From Marinococcus halotolerans DSM 16375 (GTDB taxonomy: Bacteria; Bacillota; Bacilli; Bacillales; Marinococcaceae): DNA of 64,000 bases. How positions within the stretch are numbered: position 1 is the stretch's first letter; every line of letters begins with the position of its first letter. Under the pieces are notes generated by a model. It saw nothing but the letters and a program-made list of their open reading frames with translations, ran no database searches and was not told the origin of the DNA. This document shows positions 58,571-64,000 of this stretch, in pieces. The stretch covers positions 1-64,000 of the forward strand of contig NZ_ATVM01000004.1 of NCBI RefSeq assembly GCF_000420725.1. The letters are read 5' to 3'. The position numbers and the translations under genes are program-made.

Positions 58571-58612
58571 TAAAGCTCTGTCTTTCTGCAGCTGCAGGGA
58601 AGACAGAGCTTT
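58571..58612. terminator. Bidirectional terminator between DeoR and oxidoreductase genes
   Basis: Thirteen-base-pair stem AAAGCTCTGTCTT/AAGACAGAGCTTT with a 15-nt partly paired loop (CTGCAGCTGCAG), flanked by AT-rich ends, between convergent genes. Confidence 0.88.
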
Positions 58613-58615
58613 TAT

Positions 58616-59521
58616 TCACGGACTCGTAAGGTGCCGGACAACATCTTCGGCCATTTGATGAGTTTCCCAGGCCTGTTCATACATGTATTCCGAAATAATG
58701 TCCTGTTCCACAAAGGCCAGAAAGGTTGTAATAATAGTTTCAAACCCGCGTTTTTTCAGCGTGGATTCCCAGTCGTTTTCTCCCTGGTGCCACACGTCTT
58801 TATCTTTATGCACGCTTACATCCCGGACATTGCTTACCGTTAAGGTCTGCTCCTGGTTCATCACGTCTACACGTTCCAGGGAGGTGCCAGCTTCGCGGTT
58901 CATAATACCAAGCGCTGTCACATTGGGTGACTCAAGCTGCAGCGTCACATGGTGCAAAAGATCATATTCCCCTTTACCGCTCACCGTCATGTTTTCAATT
59001 GTTTCCGGGAACAAATACAAAATTGTATCAATCACATGAATAAAGTCATCAAACACAAACGTGCGGGCGTCCGCTGCCTGATGACCCCGATGCTTTTGAA
59101 CAATAATCATATTCGTGTCCTCTGCTTCCATCAGTTTTTGATAGGAAGGTGCATGCCGGCGGTTAAAGCCGGTCATCAGCAGCAGCCGCTTCTCCTTGGC
59201 TTTAGTAAGCAGCCGCTGGGCAGATTCGGCGTGGTACGTAATCGGCTTGTCCACGTACACGTGAATGCCCATGTCGAGCAGCGCATCTATAATAGGCTCA
59301 TGCGCTACGGTGGCGGTATGAACAAATGCTGCTTTCATACCACAGCTCAGCCATTCGTCCATCTGCTGATACGTGTGAGGTATCGTATACGTATCAGCAA
59401 TTTCTTTTAACGTATCCGGATTTCTTGTGTACACGTGCAGTTCTACATCCTTTAAATTACTTAAAATGGGGAGATACGCTTTTTTAGCAATGTCCCCGAT
59501 GCCAATCATTCCTATTTTCAT
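58616..59521 (-). CDS. Gfo/Idh/MocA-family NAD(P)-dependent oxidoreductase
   Basis: A 301-residue protein with N-terminal Rossmann fold (IGMIGIGDIAKKAYLPIL) and the family motif in the form YVDKPITYHAESA (usually EKP), then a C-terminal substrate domain. Members oxidise or reduce sugars and cyclitols. The ATG at 59521 follows GGGAGGGG; a longer frame adds 17 unsupported residues. Specific substrate unknown; its convergent neighbour is a sugar-type regulator. Confidence 0.9.
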   Translation of the reverse strand: MKIGMIGIGDIAKKAYLPILSNLKDVELHVYTRNPDTLKEIADTYTIPHTYQQMDEWLSCGMKAAFVHTATVAHEPIIDALLDMGIHVYVDKPITYHAESAQRLLTKAKEKRLLLMTGFNRRHAPSYQKLMEAEDTNMIIVQKHRGHQAADARTFVFDDFIHVIDTILYLFPETIENMTVSGKGEYDLLHHVTLQLESPNVTALGIMNREAGTSLERVDVMNQEQTLTVSNVRDVSVHKDKDVWHQGENDWESTLKKRGFETIITTFLAFVEQDIISEYMYEQAWETHQMAEDVVRHLTSP

Positions 59522-59640
59522 GGTGTCCCCTCCCGGGCCTGAGTTCATCAAGATAACGGTTACAAAGCCCACATAGTGGTTTTGAATACCTTCTTCCCTC
59601 AGAATACCATAAATTGTTTCTTCACCGTTTTTTCACCAGG

Positions 59641-59826
59641 TTATTTATAGTAATTTTCTTTCTGTTCTGCTATTTTCTGTACTTCAGCACGAATTTGCTG
59701 ATACGCAAGCCGGCCGCCAAGACAGAGCAGATCGTCCTCTTTACTGTAGGGCGTGCGTCTGGTCAAATGATTAATCTGTTCCTCCAGATAAGCGGAGAGC
59801 ACAGCGAGTTCTTCCTTTTTCACCAC
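59641..59826 (-). CDS. Small protein of unknown function, coupled to YolD-like gene
   Basis: A 61-residue, mostly helical, charged protein (MVKKEELAVLSAYLEEQINHL). The start is one of two adjacent GTG codons (59826 or 59823) that overlap the YolD-like stop by 7 or 4 nt, with AAAGGGAG upstream inside that gene. It is probably cotranscribed from the LexA-box promoter. In B. subtilis a third small gene (yqzH) follows yqjW-yqjX; similarity to it could not be judged. Confidence 0.65.
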   Translation of the reverse strand: MVKKEELAVLSAYLEEQINHLTRRTPYSKEDDLLCLGGRLAYQQIRAEVQKIAEQKENYYK

Positions 59827-60110
59827 TCTTCACTCCCTTTTTGTACGGAAAGAATCCGGTCAAAGGAAATATTATAATAATTGCCCTCCTCGTCCTTCCA
59901 GTGAATAAGCCGCTTCATATGATCAATATACGTACATGTCCCTGTTGTATCTACATCATTTTCTTCGTTTTTCCAGCGCAGCTTCAATTCATGCTTTTCT
60001 GCCCAGGCTTTACGAAGAAGCCGTTCCTTCTGTTTCCAGTCCTCCGTTTCTTTTTCCCATTCCGCCGCTATCATGCGGGCCATTGTTTTTTGTTCTTCAT
60101 TCATCAGCAT
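59820..60110 (-). CDS. YolD-like protein, SOS-controlled
   Basis: A 96-residue protein: a charged helical N-terminal half and a beta-strand C-terminal half GTCTYIDHMKRLIHWKDEEGNYYNISFDRIL, which resembles the YolD-like family. These proteins usually accompany Y-family polymerases (UvrX/YqjW type) and are controlled by LexA. The ATG at 60110 follows GAAGGGGA. A near-consensus LexA box lies directly upstream of the -10 box. No polymerase gene is adjacent, which is unusual. Confidence 0.65.
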   Translation of the reverse strand: MLMNEEQKTMARMIAAEWEKETEDWKQKERLLRKAWAEKHELKLRWKNEENDVDTTGTCTYIDHMKRLIHWKDEEGNYYNISFDRILSVQKGSEEW

Positions 60111-60143
60111 CACGTCCCCTTCAAAGAGAAGTATATTACTTCC

Positions 60144-60165
60144 ATTATACAAGAACGTACGTTCG
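60144..60165 (-). promoter_or_regulatory. LexA (SOS) box overlapping the promoter of the YolD-like gene
   Basis: CGAACGTACGTTCT (60152-60165, minus strand) matches the Bacillus SOS box CGAACRNRYGTTYG at 13 of 14 positions, including the perfect GAAC-GTAC-GTTC palindrome (60153-60164). A perfect TATAAT lies at 60144-60149, so LexA would sit on the spacer of this promoter. The -35 is weak (TTTTCT). Confidence 0.8.
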
Positions 60166-60289
60166 AGAAAAGGATATTTTTTACTGATTTTTTTCTGAAC
60201 AGAAAAAAACGCTCTCTGTAAGCATTTCTGTAGGCAGAAAAAAATTTTTTCTTCATACTGTACATAGCGTATTTTAAAGGAGGAAAAAC

Positions 60290-60934
60290 ATGCAGGTAGA
60301 TATTTGGTTTGATGTAATGTGCCCGTTTTGCTATTTAGGAAAACGTCGCTTTGAGACCGCTTTGGAAAACATGACGTTCAAGCACCAGGTGCAGGTGATC
60401 TATCACAGCTTTCAGCTGAATCCGGAAATGCCAAAAAATCCGGCCTCGGACATTCATACCTTTCTCTCTGAACAAAAAGGCATGGACCGGGAGCAGGTGC
60501 TGTCGTTTCACCGGCAGCTCACCGAGCAGGCACGGGATATCGGTTTGGAATACAACATGGACGAAGCAGTGCCGGCTAATTCCTTTGACGCCCACCGGCT
60601 GCTGCAGTTCGCCACAGAACGCGGCAAAAACAACCGCATGACTGAGCGCCTCTTGCGTGCATATTTTACCGAATCCAAAAACATTGCAGATATCGACACC
60701 CTCGTCGGACTCGCGGGAGATGTCGGCCTTGTGGAGGATGAAACGAGGGAGCTGCTTGAGCTGGATGCCTACACACCGAGTGTGCAAAAAGATTTACAGG
60801 AAGCTTCCTATATAGGAATTGACGGCGTCCCTTTTTATGTATTCGACGAAACGTACACCCTCTCCGGCGCTCAGCCAGCAGAAACATTTGAACAGGCGCT
60901 CCAGCAGGTGTGGGATGAAAAGCAGCAGGCATAA
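60290..60934 (+). CDS. DsbA-family oxidoreductase, FrnE type
   Basis: A 214-residue cytoplasmic thioredoxin-fold protein with the active site CPFCYLGKRRF near residue 12, an all-helical insertion, and the cis-proline region GIDGVPFYVF near residue 180. FrnE-like proteins act as disulfide isomerases or in oxidative stress and polyketide pathways. AAAGGAGG precedes the ATG. Adjacent to the SOS pair but divergent from it. Confidence 0.93.
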   Translation: MQVDIWFDVMCPFCYLGKRRFETALENMTFKHQVQVIYHSFQLNPEMPKNPASDIHTFLSEQKGMDREQVLSFHRQLTEQARDIGLEYNMDEAVPANSFDAHRLLQFATERGKNNRMTERLLRAYFTESKNIADIDTLVGLAGDVGLVEDETRELLELDAYTPSVQKDLQEASYIGIDGVPFYVFDETYTLSGAQPAETFEQALQQVWDEKQQA

Positions 60935-60941
60935 CAGGAGA

Positions 60942-60967
60942 AGCTCTTCCTTTCCGGGAGGGCTTTT
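60942..60967 (+). terminator. Terminator after the FrnE-type gene
   Basis: Stem AGCTCTTCC/GGGAGGGCT with wobble pairs and a 5-nt loop, then TTTTCG. The T-run is short. Confidence 0.6.
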
Positions 60968-61054
60968 CGCATAAAGATAGGTCGAAAGTAAAGCTTCATG
61001 CGCCTGTTCAAAGGGAAATCTATTTCCATAATTGTAAAATAGGAGGCCTGCGCC

Positions 61055-61324
61055 ATGCTTGCTCTTAAAGTGAATCGCGCATTTCATAAATTAAACAAAC
61101 ACGCAGCCCCAGCTGCCGAAACGGCTCTGAGAAGAAACGAATCGATCGTGGTGCATTTAACCAGCACCCAGGAGCGGAAAGTACAGGACTCTCTTTATTT
61201 TCTTGAAGAGGAACAATTAATTTACTGCGCCAGGTGCGAAGAAGAAACCAGCACCGATCCCCGAATAAACACCATACTCGAGCTTATCCCTCTTCCAAGG
61301 CTGTTCAACGTTTTGGATGCATAA
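61055..61324 (+). CDS. Hypothetical protein, 89 residues
   Basis: I do not recognise this protein. It has a basic helical first third (LKVNRAFHKLNKHAAPAAETALRR), then LTSTQERKVQDSLYFLEEEQLIYCARCEE and an acidic-to-hydrophobic end. One CARC pair is present; no membrane segment. AGGAGG 7 nt before the ATG supports expression. No dedicated terminator follows in its own direction. Weakest gene call of this block. Confidence 0.6.
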   Translation: MLALKVNRAFHKLNKHAAPAAETALRRNESIVVHLTSTQERKVQDSLYFLEEEQLIYCARCEEETSTDPRINTILELIPLPRLFNVLDA

Positions 61325-61353
61325 AAAAAGTCTCCCCGGGGGTACGGGGAGAC
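61323..61353 (-). terminator. Terminator for minus-strand transcription from the carotenoid gene
   Basis: Stem GTCTCCCC/GGGGAGAC (61346-61353 with 61330-61337) followed on the minus strand by T7 (61323-61329). It lies about 105 nt after the carotenoid gene stop, leaving an unusually C-rich 3' untranslated region. Confidence 0.75.
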
Positions 61354-61457
61354 GCATAGAGGGGTTCCCTGTCCAGTGAGATGAACCTGGGGGGATCAAC
61401 ACCTCCTATGTTAAGCCCTCAATGTAACGCTTGTATGAAGAAGCTGTTAATGTTTTG

Positions 61458-62258
61458 TTATTTTCTTTCAGCAGGCTGCTTTCTTCCCAGAAGCACCGCA
61501 GAACAAAAAATCATAATACCAATTCCAATCGTCCCGGCAAGCCAAAGGGCATTTAACAGCGCAAGCAGGGTAAACATAAAGGTAAGCAGCATATATAAAG
61601 CAGCGGTGCGCGGCTGCCAATAAGCCGACGCCTCAAACAGTCTTCCCTGAAAACGAAGAACTAAATACATAATCGTATGCAGAAGAAAGCCAATAATAAA
61701 CCAGCCCTGGAAATTCGAAAACGGAATATCATAGTACCAGCCGCCCTCATTCCATATCCAGTACCCCTGCACCAGATAGTTCACAGGGTCGAGCACAAAA
61801 TCAATTCCTGTGACCAAAATCGCCCCAAGCAGTACATAAAGAACAAATGACCCCCATCCGCGCAGGCGTGGAAACATGCCCAGAACATACAGCATTAACG
61901 CGTGTGAACCCGACACGATGGCGACCCAGGCTGCCCCGATCGTCAGCGGTACCCCGAGAATCATCGCCCCGAAATCAGAAGCGTATTCATAGCTCCCGAA
62001 AAAGAGATTCAGCTGTACACCGATCCCTTCAAGAAACATCGAAAGCAGAAAGATAACGGCAGTCAGTCCGCCCCCGGTTTTTCCTCCGTACGACCGGACC
62101 AGAAAAAAAGCTCCAATTACTCCGGTTAAATAAAGAAAAACAGCGTTTGCCCATTCGAGCCATACCGGGAGCAAATCGAACGTCAGCAGCACGAGACCGC
62201 ATATGTACCAAAAGATAAAAAAACGAAATAATCCTATGTCGAACGGTAATTTTCTCAT
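61458..62258 (-). CDS. Carotenoid biosynthesis protein (CruF/DUF422-like membrane protein)
   Basis: A 266-residue protein with about seven hydrophobic segments. EGIGVQLNLFFGSYEY, GIDFVLDPVNYLVQGYWIWNEGGWYYDIPFSNFQGWFI recall CruF/DUF422 proteins, carotenoid 1',2'-hydratases in bacteria and archaea. Carotenoids would fit a salt- or light-exposed habitat, but no other carotenoid gene is in the window. It is monocistronic. Confidence 0.8.
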   Translation of the reverse strand: MRKLPFDIGLFRFFIFWYICGLVLLTFDLLPVWLEWANAVFLYLTGVIGAFFLVRSYGGKTGGGLTAVIFLLSMFLEGIGVQLNLFFGSYEYASDFGAMILGVPLTIGAAWVAIVSGSHALMLYVLGMFPRLRGWGSFVLYVLLGAILVTGIDFVLDPVNYLVQGYWIWNEGGWYYDIPFSNFQGWFIIGFLLHTIMYLVLRFQGRLFEASAYWQPRTAALYMLLTFMFTLLALLNALWLAGTIGIGIMIFCSAVLLGRKQPAERK

Positions 62259-62337
62259 GGGCCCTCCTGAAGTTGCAGACTATTGATGGATGCCTCCTTC
62301 TATTTCCCGGGTAATACTTGTTTTAATTATATTTTGT

Positions 62338-62372
62338 AAAAAAAACAGAAAACCCCGGAGGATTTTCTGTTT
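62338..62372 (-). terminator. Terminator after the chemoreceptor gene
   Basis: Minus-strand stem AAACAGAAAATCC/GGGGTTTTCTGTTT with a short loop and T8 tail, about 20 nt after the stop codon. Confidence 0.85.
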
Positions 62373-62388
62373 ACCATCAATATTTTCT

Positions 62389-64000
62389 CTAAATTTTAAA
62401 GTAGCTGACTTCCTGCTGAAGGTCCTCTGCCATGGAAGCGAGCGTTTCGGCCGCAGAGGAGATTTCCTGCATCGAGGCCAGCTGCTCCTGCGTGGACGCC
62501 GCCACCTCTTCAGACGAAGCTGCGTTTTCCTGCGCGATTGAAGAGATATCAGAAGCCGAATGTGAAATGCGTTCGACGCTTTTCGCCATGCTTCGGATTG
62601 TTCCGGTCACTTCTTCGATTTTTGGAGCCATATGCTCCATGCTGTCAAGAATATGCTGAAACTGTTTAGAGGTGTCCTCGGATACGGTCAGCCCCTGCTC
62701 CGCATTTTTAGACACGCCTTCCATTTGAATCACAGACTGCTCTGCATCATTTTGAATGCTTTTAATCAGCGTACCAATCTGCTCTGCCGAATTAGAGGAC
62801 TGCTCTGCAAGCTTTCGGACCTCTTCTGCTACAACGGCAAAGCCCTTCCCCTGTTCGCCGGCTCTTGCTGCTTCAATAGCTGCATTTAAAGCAAGCAGGT
62901 TAGTCTGACTCGCAATGCCGGTAATAACCTCAAGAATGCCGCCGATTTCTTTGGAGCGGTCCGACAAAGCCTGAATCACCTGATTGGAGGCAGTAACAGA
63001 TTGATGAATATCCTGCATCTGGGAGAGGTTGCTTTCTACATATCTGCTGCCTTCCCGGGCTCTCTCTGCTGTCTCAGCTGACAGCTGAAGCACATTGTCT
63101 GTGCGTTCTTCAATTTTTTTCACTCCGCCGGTCACTTCTTCAAGCGCGGCGCTGTTATGTTCAATTTTTTCCGTCTGTCTTTCTGCCCCACTTGCCACCT
63201 GTTCGGTAGCGACAGCTACTTCACTTGTCGCCTGCGAGGTCTGCTCCGAGCTTGCTTTCAGCTGCTCTGACGATGAACTCATATGCTCCACAGACGCAGA
63301 AACTTTGGTGAGAATACCCCGCAGAGATTCCACCATATGGTTAAAGCTTGCAGCAAGAGCTCCGATTTCATCGTTGCTGTTTATTTCCACCTGCCCGGTC
63401 AGGTCGCCGCCGCTGATTTTCTCAGCGGAAACCCGCAGACGCTGGATTGGTTTTAAAATATTTTTTACGATAAAGTAAACAAACAAAAGGCCTCCGAGGA
63501 GCGCGGCGGCAATGACGAACCCGGTTCTCCACAGAATCGGCGCCGCCGCCTCCTGAAACTCGCTCGTATACATCGTGCCGCCGACCGTCCATCCGGTCGC
63601 TTCATTCTGTATAAATTCCATTTCCTTTTCTTCCCCGTCCAGCGTGTACGAAAAATGGCCCTCGCCCTGGCCGTCTATTTGGCTGTAGACGTTTTCTTCC
63701 ATTGGTTCTCCCGCTTCTGCGTTTGGATTCACCATATAATTGCCCTGGGTATCCGCCATTACAACGTATCCTTCGTCTCCAATGGCCGCTCCCGCTGCCA
63801 GGGACTCAAGGGAGGATAAATCGTAGTCAATGGCCATTACCCCCGAGCCGTCATCCAGCTGCTGGGTAATCGTTACAATCTGGGCTTTTGTTGCTGCGTC
63901 TACATAAACGTCGGTAAGTACCGGCTCGCCTCCGGCATCGACTGCTTCCTGAAACCACGGGCGTTCGGTTGGATCATAATCCACCGGCAGCTCCCCCTGA
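62389..64000 (-). CDS. Methyl-accepting chemotaxis protein, N-terminal part cut by the window edge
   Basis: The frame stays open to 64000 (no stop upstream of a GTG at 63984), so the true start lies outside. Present are the end of a dCache sensor domain ([13 protein letters not shown], then [14 protein letters not shown]), a membrane segment with [18 protein letters not shown], a HAMP domain ([15 protein letters not shown]) and the signalling hairpin tip [20 protein letters not shown] with [22 protein letters not shown]. It signals through CheA/CheW; the ligand is unknown, small organic acids or amino acids being common for dCache. Confidence 0.95.
   Translation of the reverse strand, partial: QGELPVDYDPTERPWFQEAVDAGGEPVLTDVYVDAATKAQIVTITQQLDDGSGVMAIDYDLSSLESLAAGAAIGDEGYVVMADTQGNYMVNPNAEAGEPMEENVYSQIDGQGEGHFSYTLDGEEKEMEFIQNEATGWTVGGTMYTSEFQEAAAPILWRTGFVIAAALLGGLLFVYFIVKNILKPIQRLRVSAEKISGGDLTGQVEINSNDEIGALAASFNHMVESLRGILTKVSASVEHMSSSSEQLKASSEQTSQATSEVAVATEQVASGAERQTEKIEHNSAALEEVTGGVKKIEERTDNVLQLSAETAERAREGSRYVESNLSQMQDIHQSVTASNQVIQALSDRSKEIGGILEVITGIASQTNLLALNAAIEAARAGEQGKGFAVVAEEVRKLAEQSSNSAEQIGTLIKSIQNDAEQSVIQMEGVSKNAEQGLTVSEDTSKQFQHILDSMEHMAPKIEEVTGTIRSMAKSVERISHSASDISSIAQENAASSEEVAASTQEQLASMQEISSAAETLASMAEDLQQEVSYFKI

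Noticed and set aside
61217-61402. 61-codon minus-strand frame after AGGAGGTG
   Set aside because: It starts at a TTG with almost no spacing, runs through a terminator and then antisense to the 89-residue gene; composition is proline-rich and unlike a protein.
61381-61623. 80-codon plus-strand frame opposite the carotenoid gene
   Set aside because: Antisense to a well-supported membrane protein; no family resemblance.

Overview
The window is chromosomal DNA from a low-to-mid GC Gram-positive bacterium of the Bacillaceae. Reading the minus strand from right to left, the gene order from yaaO and tmk to lysS and an rRNA operon follows the Bacillus subtilis region near the replication origin: yaaO, tmk, darA, holB, ricT, yabA, trmN6, the GIY-YIG gene, rsmI, abrB (opposite strand), metG, tatD, rnmV, rsmA, veg, ispE, purR, ridA, spoVG, glmU, prs, ctc, pth, mfd, yabM, yabN, rqcP, divIC, yabR, tRNA-Met, tilS, hpt, ftsH, hslO, cysK, pabBAC, folPBK, dusB, lysS, 16S rRNA. 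The B. subtilis order used for comparison is from memory.

Against that backbone, the sporulation genes I expect here (yabG, sspF, fin/yabK, spoVT, yabP, yabQ, spoIIE) are all missing and their neighbours are closed up. spoVG, abrB, veg and yabM, which are also found in non-sporulators, remain. This suggests a lineage that no longer sporulates. Acidic serine-rich tails on FtsH and Ctc and a carotenoid-type membrane enzyme would fit a halophilic or haloalkaliphilic Bacillaceae (Alkalicoccus, Salisediminibacterium or Marinococcus-like). That placement is inference.

Layout. 1-305 is the 5' end of a 16S rRNA with tandem promoters. 608-15756 carries translation (lysS, dusB), folate and PABA synthesis, cysteine synthesis, redox and protein quality control (hslO, ftsH), purine salvage, tilS and a split ThrE-type exporter. 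15923-31683 carries tRNA-Met, divIC, stalled-ribosome rescue (rqcP), pyrophosphatase, lipid flippase, mfd, pth, ctc, prs, glmU, spoVG, ridA, purR, ispE and veg, with several clear sigma-A promoters and terminators. 31804-38944 carries rRNA and tRNA maturation genes, metG under a methionyl T-box leader, and abrB.

38982-44088 is an insertion relative to B. subtilis: an asymmetric heterodimeric ABC exporter, an aldo/keto reductase and an acetyltransferase. 44192-50982 resumes the backbone, interrupted by a membrane-anchored TolB-like propeller protein and a DUF948 protein between darA and tmk.

51032-64000 is accessory: a LOG-family phosphoribohydrolase, a sulfotransferase-like protein, a YihY membrane protein, a two-gene unit of a GT2 polysaccharide synthase with two PilZ domains plus a GH10 glycosidase, a DeoR regulator, an oxidoreductase, an SOS-box-controlled YolD-like gene pair, a FrnE-type DsbA protein, a carotenoid biosynthesis protein and a chemoreceptor cut by the window edge. 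The most unusual items are the tandem-PilZ GT2 plus GH10 unit and the LexA-box YolD-like pair without an adjacent Y-family polymerase.
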